DNA of 64,000 nt. Origin: Craspedostauros australis (taxonomy: Eukaryota > Bacillariophyta > Bacillariophyceae > Mastogloiales > Achnanthaceae). The position numbers were made by a program, and so were the translations under genes. A model generated the notes under the pieces. It was not told the origin of the DNA. It ran no database searches and worked only from the letters and a program-made list of their open reading frames with translations. Location of the stretch: positions 142,405-206,404 of the forward strand of contig JAMXDE010000070.1 of the NCBI GenBank assembly GCA_026770025.1, written 5' to 3'. The first letter of the stretch is position 1. The number at the start of each line of letters is the position of its first letter. Shown here piece by piece: positions 52,193 to 62,146 of this stretch.

Positions 52193-53587
52193 ATGGATGA
52201 TGTCGCCAACACCAATACCAACAGCGATCATGATCCAGACTTCAACATTTTCTGGAAACAACTCCATCAAGAAAAGCTGTCACCGAAGACTGTGTTCAAT
52301 GTGCAGAGTCATCCAAGACAGCAGGTTGAATGCTGCAGCGTCACACCCAAGCGGATGGAATACTGGGACATGGCCATCAAAGCAGGATTCACCTTTGCTG
52401 ACTTGGAATCGATGGTGGAGCGGCACAAGCACATTGCTTTAGCACCTCATGTTCTGCTGAGCGATTCGTCTCGCAGGGGCTGGTGGTGGATGGGCATTCG
52501 ATCCCTGAATCTGGAATTCGACACCAAGGACCAATTCGGAGAAGAAGACAAGCAAGCGATTCGCTTCGTAGTTCGATTGGCTGTCGAACACCCACCCGAA
52601 TCTTCATCCGACGAAGGCATCCACTTGCCTCAAAGCTTCGTGGAGATGAAGCAGCTCCACGATATCCCTCTTGTGACACATTGTGTGGATTTGTGGTCAT
52701 GTGATCTTGTTGATTGCGACAAGCTCATGTTCAACATCTCCCAAAACTCGAAATACGTTTCGTTTAGTTTCTGTGAGCTCGCCAATGGGGGCGCTGATTT
52801 GTGCAGATGGCTGTCTCCAAACAATTGCAGAATCGCCGAAGTATCCTTTTTCCGCACCTATATCACTTGTGATAGCTTGGCAAAGCTATTCCAGTCAAAC
52901 AAGCGCATCAACAAGCTCCACATCAATTTCTGTGGGAACTACATCGAACAACGAACCTACTCACGACAAGAAATCGACCAGATCATCCAACTCCTTTCAG
53001 ATGCATCACACCTGAAGAAGCTCAAAGTTGCCAATCATTGGTTCAGGTCACCACCGCAAGAGCAGGATACAAGGCTCGATGCATTGATATCGCTCCTGGG
53101 AAACAAGAGCTTGTCATCTCTCGGATACTCTGCCTTTGGGGGTCCTGGCATGTTTGAAGTTCCACCTGAGACCCTCTCGGCACAAACGGAAGCACTTCAG
53201 CAAGCCTTGGAGCAGACTACCCAACTCACCTATCTCGATATTTATCTACTCCCGCCTGGCGAACATGGCCATGTGTACAATGTACTTGTTGAACGTACCT
53301 TGCGGCGGAACATGGTGAGAGCAATGCCACGTTCCCTTCCAACATGGTCACGACCACTGGCCCTGTTTGGGGAGATGTTGATGAGCACAAACAAACGTCG
53401 GAGTAGACTTGATCCAATGGGTTCCACGAACGAGACTTTTCACATTCTGCTGCAGTGCAGTGATATGTTGAAACAGACATGGGACGATCGTCGTGCCGAT
53501 GAGCAACGGCAGAAGAAATCTCGCCGCAGCGACGGAGCTTCTGATTGGCGCTCGGTGTCCACAAAACAAAGAAAGGTGTGTCGATGA
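52193..53587 (+). CDS. A4: leucine-rich-repeat-like protein
   Basis: 464 residues beginning MDDVANTN. It is nearly the same protein as A6; the visible difference is the last residue. Its strand patches (RRGWWWMGIRSLNLEFDTK, then YVSFSFCEL) differ from A1-A3, but the second half equals A3. It lacks the upstream Mets of A1-A3 because ATG there is ACG, which supports this start for the whole family. It pairs with B4. Confidence 0.65.
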   Translation: MDDVANTNTNSDHDPDFNIFWKQLHQEKLSPKTVFNVQSHPRQQVECCSVTPKRMEYWDMAIKAGFTFADLESMVERHKHIALAPHVLLSDSSRRGWWWMGIRSLNLEFDTKDQFGEEDKQAIRFVVRLAVEHPPESSSDEGIHLPQSFVEMKQLHDIPLVTHCVDLWSCDLVDCDKLMFNISQNSKYVSFSFCELANGGADLCRWLSPNNCRIAEVSFFRTYITCDSLAKLFQSNKRINKLHINFCGNYIEQRTYSRQEIDQIIQLLSDASHLKKLKVANHWFRSPPQEQDTRLDALISLLGNKSLSSLGYSAFGGPGMFEVPPETLSAQTEALQQALEQTTQLTYLDIYLLPPGEHGHVYNVLVERTLRRNMVRAMPRSLPTWSRPLALFGEMLMSTNKRRSRLDPMGSTNETFHILLQCSDMLKQTWDDRRADEQRQKKSRRSDGASDWRSVSTKQRKVCR

Positions 53588-53887
53588 TTGATGCGATACT
53601 GTATCACCTTAAACAACTGTAGGACAACTACTCTCGTCTATCTCCACTGACTGTAAGCGAGTCGAGTATGTCCATGCCCGTGCGCGTTCCTGGAAAGACC
53701 ACAAAACTGATGCATCTGCGATGACGAGAAACCAGCGTCAACACCAAAAAGCAACGAGAGTCACCATGATACTATAATACGATACTACTATTTGGAATAC
53801 TCTATCTCCGACGATCGACATGGTTGACTTGCGGTCAACGAAAGTCAGAGGCGTCGGCAGCGAGAGTCGCAAAACAAAACTGATGTT
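53588..53887. other. A4/B4 convergent spacer
   Basis: 300 bases, colinear with the A3/B3 spacer. Nothing further is seen. Confidence 0.5.
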
Positions 53888-55449
53888 TCAGCCAGCCAGC
53901 ACAACGCCTGCTGCGATGCCACCGCCGATGATGAGGACAGCCACGATGACGACGGGGACCATGATGTTGCTCTTGGTCGGTTCTGGTTCCTGCAACGTCG
54001 GCGTTGTGGTGGTGGTGGCCGTCTGTGCCTCAATGTCGACGTAATGCATGCTTGTGGTGTTGCCGGTGTCCTGCTCGACCACGTTCTTCGGATCGAGATG
54101 GTTGCTGGATCCCTTGGAGGGTCCGATGGATTCTTTTCGCGTGAGCTGCTTGACTGGTGGATCTTGGGTGATGGTTTGCGCCGGATCAGTTGTGGGTATC
54201 ATGGGAGTGATGGATATTTCGATGGAGTTGGTGCGCGAGACGAGCTGGGTGGGCATGTCCTCGTTGGTGTCGTTGGTCTCGTTGAGGAGGATGGCGGATG
54301 TGGAGATGTACGTTGACGCTGGGTCTTTGGCGGAAGGTGGATCCTCACCGTCCATGTCCATGTCCATGTCCATGTCCACATTGCTGTGGTTGGATTCCTT
54401 GGAAAGGGAGTTGGTGGAGTCCTGGTTGCCGTGGTTGCTGGTCGATGAATTGGAGGTGGCGGCCGTGCGCTGGGTGCCGTCATTTTTTGGCGGAGACCAT
54501 GGAAGAGAAGAGCCCGGAATCCCCATTGGAATGGGCACCGAATTCGCCTGGCTTGCGTTTGTTGACAGTTCTGGTGGATGGTCGCTCCGTCTCGTCGCCC
54601 TCCTCGCCTTCGACGACAGACTCCAGTCCACCTTCCTGGCGGATGGAGGACATCCTCTTGTCGGAGGAGAAGCCGAAGGACGAGATCCCCGTTGGAGGAG
54701 GCGTTGGGGCTGCCTCTGACCGGCGGGGGTGTCCTGGCTGTCGCGGTGGTGGCGGTGTTGGGAGATGTTCCGATCGCACGTGGGCGCTGGTCGGATGTGG
54801 AACGGAATTCGTCACGAAAGGAGTCGTCTCGCATGGAGTCGTCCTCGTCTGTGAACTCGTCGAAGCCTCCATCGGTCATCTTGTCGGTCATCTTGTCGCC
54901 CGCCTCCTCATCGGAACACCGGCTCTCGATGTCGTCATCGTCATCGTCGATGATGTGGATGTCGTCATCTATCTGCTGCGTGTTGGCGCCGGCACCCGCG
55001 CTGACGTTGTGACTCTGGCTGCGACTGTGGCTGCGACTGCGGCTGTTGGCGTCGGCACCCTCATCGTCGTCGCTGTTGTCGCTGTCAATGTCGTCGTCCA
55101 GGCCTTCTTCGAAGCCTTCGTCGAAGGGCTCCTCGTCGCTGTCCACCACCCTCCTCGCACTGATGGAGTCCACCATGTCGGCGTCGAAGTCCTGCTGCGA
55201 GTGCCTGGAGAACTCTGCCTCATTGTCATCGCTGTACACGGTCTGCTGCTTGCTGCCCAGGTCGTCCATGTACTTGGAGGTGTAGGCGGAAGCGTGGCCG
55301 GTGGGCAATGATGCTGCCGATGACGACATGGAGCTTGGTGATGGCGCAGAGTTGCGGCCGTACTGGTGGCCGGTCTTGCGTTCAATGCCGGAGGTGGAGG
55401 AGGACGACCGTGAAGCCTTGCTGGTGAACGGGAATCTGTTGTCTTCCAT
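53888..55449 (-). CDS. B4: acidic disordered, tail-anchored membrane protein (frame change within)
   Basis: The N-terminal frame starts at 55,449; the C-terminal frame is open from 54,631 to 53,888. The T tract at 54,483-54,488 has six bases, and the frames differ by 2 modulo 3 as in B3. The variable Pro/Thr stretch around 54,715-54,775 differs in length from B1-B3, placing the indels that set the frame. The 72-base segment is absent and the membrane anchor is intact. Confidence 0.55.
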
Positions 55450-56898
55450 CGATTTGTGTTGTCTTCTGTTGCCTTGTATTGTGTTGTTTTGGGAATGATC
55501 TGCTCTGTTGCTTCGTTCAATCGTTCAATCGCACAATGATCGATGCTCAATGTTGAATGTTGAATGGACGGCCTGTTGCGACGAACGTACTTGCCGATGG
55601 CGCAGTATCCAATGTCCAATATCCAATGGTGAATCTACTCTCTCTCTCTCTCTCCAGCGATTCTTGAGGCAACGGGGTGATGCGATGGGATACACAATGT
55701 GGTTGATGTTGATGATGGTGTCGCCGTTGCGATTGTTGAGCCTGTCAAAGGAAATGGCTGTCAGTGGTTCTCAATCCACGACGGAAGAAAAGTGTCGGGG
55801 ATGGTGTGACAGTGAGTTCGTTGCCACCAACATGCACGCAATGTGGATGACACCAATCATCCTCTTTTGATGCATCAACCACGTCCTTGTTGTCAATGCT
55901 GCCATTGCTGTGATTCTTCTGGTTGTGGCTGTCTCTGTGATTGGGCGATCAATGAGCGAGGAATCAAGTCAACCAGCCGGCATCGTTCGAAGTCTCTCTC
56001 AAGAAGCAGAGAGAGAAACAAGAGAGAGTGTTGGTATTGTACTCGGTGAATAGATACTTGATGGAGACAGTGATCATCATGTGAGCGTTGCGGTTGTGAC
56101 GATCTGCGTCAGTATTCTGTAGCGATGTCTGCAGCGCCACCACCATGACCATCATCGTCATCACGAAATGAATCGTTTTGCACACGTTCGTTGTTGATCA
56201 CGAGACTGATCGTTGATTCAGTCGCCACAGAGATCGCAATGATCGAGTGAGGCGAGATGAGTCCTGGATACTTTTGTTGTGAATTGTAACACGAGTGGTG
56301 TCACCATCGTCATTGTCGTCATCCTCTTGACAAAACACGAGAAACGCCTCTGATGTCCACCGAAGAAGTCATCGTGGGTGGATTCTCCACATCGTGGATC
56401 TGCCCATCGGAGTCGTCCGATGACATCCAACTCCCGAAGAACTGTATCGATTGGAGAAGTTTCGTGGTTGACTCCCCCAAGACCATCACAGAGGGATGTA
56501 CTATACTCATATTCCACGAGCTATGGTATCACATGAAGAAGCGCAACTGCGGAGCGTGGCCAAGTCGGGCACCATCGAAGGTCGTATCGTGTGCGCGAGC
56601 GAGCGAGTTAGCCAGCTTCCGATCATGATGTGGCTGTCCACGATCGTAGCATGCCATGGTGGAACTGCGCAAGTCCATGCAGGCGTGTTGGTTGACGACA
56701 CGTTGCTTCGTGATCAATGCACAGGATCATGAAATGGAGGACAACAAACTTGAGCAGATGAGCTCACAATCGACATCCAGGCTCAACTGATTTGGGACTA
56801 CATACTCTACCAGCTCTGCCTACTCTACCTACTCTACTCGTACGATTGTACCACCAACAGCAATAAGCAGCAACGACAAGAAAAGGACGAACCGCAAC
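55450..56898. promoter_or_regulatory. Divergent spacer B4/A5, with the empty transposon site
   Basis: This is the fullest version of the spacer: monooxygenase 5' fragment (Met at 55,875), CT/GA hairpin, A-gene blocks and CTC-rich run. At 56,350-56,352 it carries the single CTG that is duplicated around the transposon in spacer 3. Confidence 0.6.
55991..56030. repeat. CT/GA inverted repeat (array spacer 5)
   Basis: AGTCTCTCTC with GAGAGAG and a second AGAGAGAG arm. Confidence 0.6.
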
Positions 56899-58188
56899 AT
56901 GGATGATGTCGCCAACACCAATACCAACAGCGATCATGATCCAGACTTCAACATTTTCTGGAAACAACTCCATCAAGAAAAGCTGTCACCGAAGACTGTG
57001 TTCAATGTGCAGAGTCATCCAAGACAGCAGGTTGAATGCTGCAGCGTCACACCCAAGCGGATGGAATACTGGGACATGGCCATCAAAGCAGGATTCACCT
57101 TTGCTGACTTGGAATCGATGGTGGAGCGGCACAAGCACATTGCTTTAGCACCTCATGTTCTGCTGAGCGATTCGTCTCGCAGGGGCTGGTGGTGGATGGG
57201 CATTCGATCCCTGAATCTGGAATTCGACACCAAGGACCAATTCGGAGAAGAAGACAAGCAAGCGATTCGCTTCGTAGTTCGATTGGCTGTCGAACACCCA
57301 CCCGAATCTTCATCCGACGAAGGCATCCACTTGCCTCAAAGCTTCGTGGAGATGAAGCAGCTCCACGATATCCCTCTTGTGACACATTGTGTGGATTTGT
57401 GGTCATGTGATCTTGTTGATTGCGACAAGCTCATGTTCAACATCTCCCAAAACTCGAAATACGTTTCGTTTAGTTTCTGTGAGCTCGCCAATGGGGGCGC
57501 TGATTTGTGCAGATGGCTGTCTCCAAACAATTGCAGAATCGCCGAAGTATCCTTTTTCCGCACCTATATCACTTGTGATAGCTTGGCAAAGCTATTCCAG
57601 TCAAACAAGCGCATCAACAAGCTCCACATCAATTTCTGTGGGAACTACATCGAACAACGAACCTACTCACGACAAGAAATCGACCAGATCATCCAACTCC
57701 TTTCAGATGCATCACACCTGAAGAAGCTCAAAGTTGCCAATCATTGGTTCGGGTCACCGCCGCAAGAGCAGATGACAAGGTTCGATGCATTGATATCGCT
57801 CCTGGGAAACAAGAGCTTGTCATGTCTCACCTTCTCTGCCGGTGGTGTTCCCACCATGCCTGAGATTCCGCCTGAGATCCTCTCGGCACAGATGGAAGCA
57901 CTTCAGCAAGCCTTGGAGGAGACTACCCAACTCACCTATCTCGACATTTCTCCACGCCCGCCTGGCAAACATGCCCATTGGTACCATGCACTTGTTGAAC
58001 GTACCTTGCGTCGAAATTATCGCACCAAGATGAGATCAATGCCACGTTCCCTTCCGACATGGTCGCGGCCGCTGGCCCTGTTGGGGAAGGTGCTGACGAC
58101 AAGAAGCCGACGTTGGGGTCCAATGGGTTCCACGAACGAGACTTTCCATCTTCTGTTGCAGTGCGGTGAGCTGTTGGAGCGGACATGA
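56899..58188 (+). CDS. A5: leucine-rich-repeat-like protein with divergent C-terminus
   Basis: 429 residues. It is identical to A4/A6 up to about residue 287 (KLKVANHWF) and then changes abruptly: the variable strand reads SCLTFSAGGVPTMPEIPPE, and the C-terminal region (HAHWYHALVERTLRRNYRTK) matches A1 rather than A4. It ends early at CGELLERT, without the tail of the others, and its 3' flank is different. It faces the second monooxygenase pseudogene rather than a B gene. Confidence 0.65.
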   Translation: MDDVANTNTNSDHDPDFNIFWKQLHQEKLSPKTVFNVQSHPRQQVECCSVTPKRMEYWDMAIKAGFTFADLESMVERHKHIALAPHVLLSDSSRRGWWWMGIRSLNLEFDTKDQFGEEDKQAIRFVVRLAVEHPPESSSDEGIHLPQSFVEMKQLHDIPLVTHCVDLWSCDLVDCDKLMFNISQNSKYVSFSFCELANGGADLCRWLSPNNCRIAEVSFFRTYITCDSLAKLFQSNKRINKLHINFCGNYIEQRTYSRQEIDQIIQLLSDASHLKKLKVANHWFGSPPQEQMTRFDALISLLGNKSLSCLTFSAGGVPTMPEIPPEILSAQMEALQQALEETTQLTYLDISPRPPGKHAHWYHALVERTLRRNYRTKMRSMPRSLPTWSRPLALLGKVLTTRSRRWGPMGSTNETFHLLLQCGELLERT

Positions 58189-58436
58189 GATGACAAGAGA
58201 GCGGATCGGCTCGTCCGAGCTGATGGTGCTTCTGCTTGCGGTGTGGAAAAGAACGGCACATCGATGGTTGATGCGATCCTGTATTGCCTTGGAGTACTCT
58301 GGTCGTAGAGTAATTAGAACGGCTTATGAAGGCATTATTGATACTCTGGTGCATGTGAGTGTATTGTTGTACGAGTGGGATGGAACAAGGGAGATGGTGG
58401 GTGATTGTGATTGCGTGCGGTAATTGGAATGTCTAG

Positions 58437-59380
58437 ATTGTATGAGTATGGCTGGTCCATCACCAACAAGCGAAAGCCGTCCACATAACCTATCTGCAAC
58501 ACATCGCGATTTCACACCGCTCCACACATTCTCATATGCTTGGCACGGCAGCATCCAGAAAGATCTTCTTCGCAACGCCCGCCTTGTCCACGATGAAGAA
58601 GAACACATCCCGGGACTTGGCCAATGGCCCCGACAGGGCCTCCAGGTATCCCAGCAGACCAATCAGCCTTGGCCGTGACGGCCGTGATGTCCGTGGTGGT
58701 GGACCATCGCTTGTCCTTGTATTCTATCTGCAGGATGTCTTCGAGGCTGTTCCCGCCATTGGCTTATTCATCGCACTGCACATTGTATTGCCAAATGGCG
58801 TTGGTCAGACAGCAGGCGTCTTGGATGGCCTGATTGGTGCCCTGTCCCAGGAATGGTGGCATGGCATGCGCCGCATCACTGCAGACAGTCAGGATGGCGG
58901 CCTTGTCTGCGCCGGTGCTTCCATTGCGGTTGGGATTGCGATTTTCGTTGATGGCCATCATCGCCTTGGTCCGTCACGCAAAGGCATTGTGGAAGTAGAT
59001 CTCCAACTCAAAGAAAGAATCGACATTGTCCATGAGTCGATCGATGATGAGCCTTGTGGTGTGTGTGGGGATCTTGGCATCGTCGATCTGCTGTCACATC
59101 TGTTGCTGGATGCGTTTGGCCTCGGATGATGCCTTCCAAGCGATGCTGTTGTCGGTATTGCTGATGTTCTCGAAAGCATGCGCCAACAAGAGAGCGGCGA
59201 TGCTACCGCCAATCACGACAATCTTCCGTATTGGTTGGTGATTCTCATTCCCATTCCCGTTGCTGCTTCGCTTCTACTGCTGCGTTGGAGTGAAGATGAC
59301 GGGGATGATGATGACAGTGAGTTCGTTGCCACCACCATGCAAGCGATGCAGATGGCACCGATCATCCTCTTTTGATGCAT
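58437..59380 (-). pseudogene. FAD-dependent monooxygenase pseudogene, copy 2
   Basis: Start MHQKR at 59,380 with a signal-like segment (MIGAICIACMVVATN). The Rossmann motif is damaged (IVVIGGSIAALLLA, in another frame), and the second FAD motif reads VCSDAAHAMPPFLGQG, with Ser for the Gly before Asp. In-frame stops lie between. The same internal deletion as in copy 1 shows that it was already broken before it was duplicated. It occupies the place of a B gene, convergent with A5. Confidence 0.85.
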
Positions 59381-60447
59381 CAACCACGTCATTGGTGTCA
59401 TTGATGCCAATGCCGCCATTGCTGTGATTCCTCTGGTTGCGGCTGTCTCTGTGGTTGCGCAATCATTGAGCGAGGAATCAAGTCAACCAGCCGGCATTGT
59501 TCGAAGCCTCTCTCTCGAAGCAGAGAGAGAGAGAGACGGAGCATTGGCATGCTCTGTGAATAGATACTTGATGGCAACGGTGATCATCATGTCAGCGTTG
59601 CGGTTGTGACGATCTGCATCAGTATTCTGTAGCGATGTCCGCAGCAGCACCACCACCATGACCATCGTCATCGCCATCGTTATCGCCATCGCCACAGAAC
59701 GAATCCTCTCGCACACGTTCCGTGTTGATCAAAAGACTGGCGGTTGATCCATTCGCCACAGAGTTCTCAATGATTGAGTGAGACGAGATGAGTCCTGGAT
59801 ACGTTTGCTGTCGATTGAAACACGAGTGGTGCCATGCTCATCATCACCATCGCCACGTTCTCAACAAAACGCGAGAAACGCCTCTGATGTCCACCGAAGA
59901 AGTCATCGTGGTGGGTTCTTCGCATCGTGGATTTGTCGCATCGTGGATCTGCCCATTACGGTCGTTCGATGACATCCAACTCCCGAAGAACTGTATCGAT
60001 TGGAGAAGTTTCGTGGTTGACTCCCCCAAGACCATCACAGAGGGATGTACTATACTCATATTCCACGAGCTATGGTATCACATGAAGAAGCGCAACTGCG
60101 GAGCGTGGCCAAGTCGGGCACCATCGAAGGTCGTATCGTGTGCGCGAGCGAGCGAGTTAGCCAGCTTCCGATCATGATGTGGCTGTCCACGATCGTAGCA
60201 TGCCATGGTGGAACTGCGCAAGTCCATGCAGGCGTGTTGGTTGACGACACGTTGCTTCGTGATCAATGCACAGGATCATGAAATGGAGGACAACAAACTT
60301 GAGCAGATGAGCTCACAATCGACATCCAGGCTCAACTGATTTGGGACTACATACTCTACCAGCTCTGCCTACTCTACCTACTCTACTCGTACGATTGTAC
60401 CACCAACAGCAATAAGCAGCAACGACAAGAAAAGGACGAACCGCAAC
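59381..60447. promoter_or_regulatory. Divergent spacer between monooxygenase copy 2 and A6
   Basis: Upstream region shared by the monooxygenase start and A6. From about 59,990 to the A6 start it is nearly identical to the spacer before A5, marking a recent duplication or conversion. It contains a small local duplication of TCGCATCGTGGAT at 59,924-59,950. Confidence 0.55.
59505..59537. repeat. CT/GA inverted repeat (array spacer 6)
   Basis: CCTCTCTCTC, a short CGAAGC loop and a run of GAGAGAGAG ending in GACGG. Confidence 0.6.
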
Positions 60448-61842
60448 ATGGATGATGTCGCCAACACCAATACCAACAGCGATCATGATCCAGACTTCAA
60501 CATTTTCTGGAAACAACTCCATCAAGAAAAGCTGTCACCGAAGACTGTGTTCAATGTGCAGAGTCATCCAAGACAGCAGGTTGAATGCTGCAGCGTCACA
60601 CCCAAGCGGATGGAATACTGGGACATGGCCATCAAAGCAGGATTCACCTTTGCTGACTTGGAATCGATGGTGGAGCGGCACAAGCACATTGCTTTAGCAC
60701 CTCATGTTCTGCTGAGCGATTCGTCTCGCAGGGGCTGGTGGTGGATGGGCATTCGATCCCTGAATCTGGAATTCGACACCAAGGACCAATTCGGAGAAGA
60801 AGACAAGCAAGCGATTCGCTTCGTAGTTCGATTGGCTGTCGAACACCCACCCGAATCTTCATCCGACGAAGGCATCCACTTGCCTCAAAGCTTCGTGGAG
60901 ATGAAGCAGCTCCACGATATCCCTCTTGTGACACATTGTGTGGATTTGTGGTCATGTGATCTTGTTGATTGCGACAAGCTCATGTTCAACATCTCCCAAA
61001 ACTCGAAATACGTTTCGTTTAGTTTCTGTGAGCTCGCCAATGGGGGCGCTGATTTGTGCAGATGGCTGTCTCCAAACAATTGCAGAATCGCCGAAGTATC
61101 CTTTTTCCGCACCTATATCACTTGTGATAGCTTGGCAAAGCTATTCCAGTCAAACAAGCGCATCAACAAGCTCCACATCAATTTCTGTGGGAACTACATC
61201 GAACAACGAACCTACTCACGACAAGAAATCGACCAGATCATCCAACTCCTTTCAGATGCATCACACCTGAAGAAGCTCAAAGTTGCCAATCATTGGTTCA
61301 GGTCACCACCGCAAGAGCAGGATACAAGGCTCGATGCATTGATATCGCTCCTGGGAAACAAGAGCTTGTCATCTCTCGGATACTCTGCCTTTGGGGGTCC
61401 TGGCATGTTTGAAGTTCCACCTGAGACCCTCTCGGCACAAACGGAAGCACTTCAGCAAGCCTTGGAGCAGACTACCCAACTCACCTATCTCGATATTTAT
61501 CTACTCCCGCCTGGCGAACATGGCCATGTGTACAATGTACTTGTTGAACGTACCTTGCGGCGGAACATGGTGAGAGCAATGCCACGTTCCCTTCCAACAT
61601 GGTCACGACCACTGGCCCTGTTTGGGGAGATGTTGATGAGCACAAACAAACGTCGGAGTAGACTTGATCCAATGGGTTCCACGAACGAGACTTTTCACAT
61701 TCTGCTGCAGTGCAGTGACATGTTGAAACAGACATGGGACGATCGTCGTGCCGATGAGCAACGGCAGAAGAAATCTCGCCGCAGCGACGGAGCTTCTGAT
61801 TGGCGCTCGGTGTCCACAAAACAAAGAAAGGTGTGTCAATGA
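60448..61842 (+). CDS. A6: leucine-rich-repeat-like protein
   Basis: 464 residues, the same as A4 except for the final residue as far as can be read. Its 5' part and promoter are also nearly identical to those of A5. It is therefore the product of a very recent exchange involving both neighbours. It pairs with the damaged B6. Confidence 0.65.
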   Translation: MDDVANTNTNSDHDPDFNIFWKQLHQEKLSPKTVFNVQSHPRQQVECCSVTPKRMEYWDMAIKAGFTFADLESMVERHKHIALAPHVLLSDSSRRGWWWMGIRSLNLEFDTKDQFGEEDKQAIRFVVRLAVEHPPESSSDEGIHLPQSFVEMKQLHDIPLVTHCVDLWSCDLVDCDKLMFNISQNSKYVSFSFCELANGGADLCRWLSPNNCRIAEVSFFRTYITCDSLAKLFQSNKRINKLHINFCGNYIEQRTYSRQEIDQIIQLLSDASHLKKLKVANHWFRSPPQEQDTRLDALISLLGNKSLSSLGYSAFGGPGMFEVPPETLSAQTEALQQALEQTTQLTYLDIYLLPPGEHGHVYNVLVERTLRRNMVRAMPRSLPTWSRPLALFGEMLMSTNKRRSRLDPMGSTNETFHILLQCSDMLKQTWDDRRADEQRQKKSRRSDGASDWRSVSTKQRKVCQ

Positions 61843-62146
61843 TTGATGCGATGCCGTATCACCTTAAACAACTGTAGGACAACTACTCTCGTCTATCTCC
61901 ACTGACTGTAAGCGAGTCGAATATGTCCATGCCCGTGCGCGTTCCTGGAAAGACCACAAAACTGATGCATCTGCGATGACGAGAAACCACGCACCGTCAA
62001 CACCAAAAAGCAACGAGAGTCACCATGATACTATAATACGATACTACTATTTGGAATACTCTATCTCCGACGATCGACATGGTTGACTTGCGGTCAACGA
62101 AAGTCAGAGGCGTCGGCAGCGAGAGTCGCAAAACAAAACTGATGTT
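61843..62146. other. A6/B6 convergent spacer
   Basis: About 300 bases, colinear with the A4/B4 spacer. No gene is seen. Confidence 0.5.

Noticed and set aside
56496..56732. Small plus-strand frame before A5 with relatives before the other A genes
   Set aside because: It is conserved only as far as the duplicated DNA is, its start and frame vary between spacers, and no family is recognisable.
58536..59129. 197-codon plus-strand frame opposite the second monooxygenase copy
   Set aside because: The minus strand carries the FAD motif GDAAHAMPPFLGQG-type sequence; the plus frame is its shadow.
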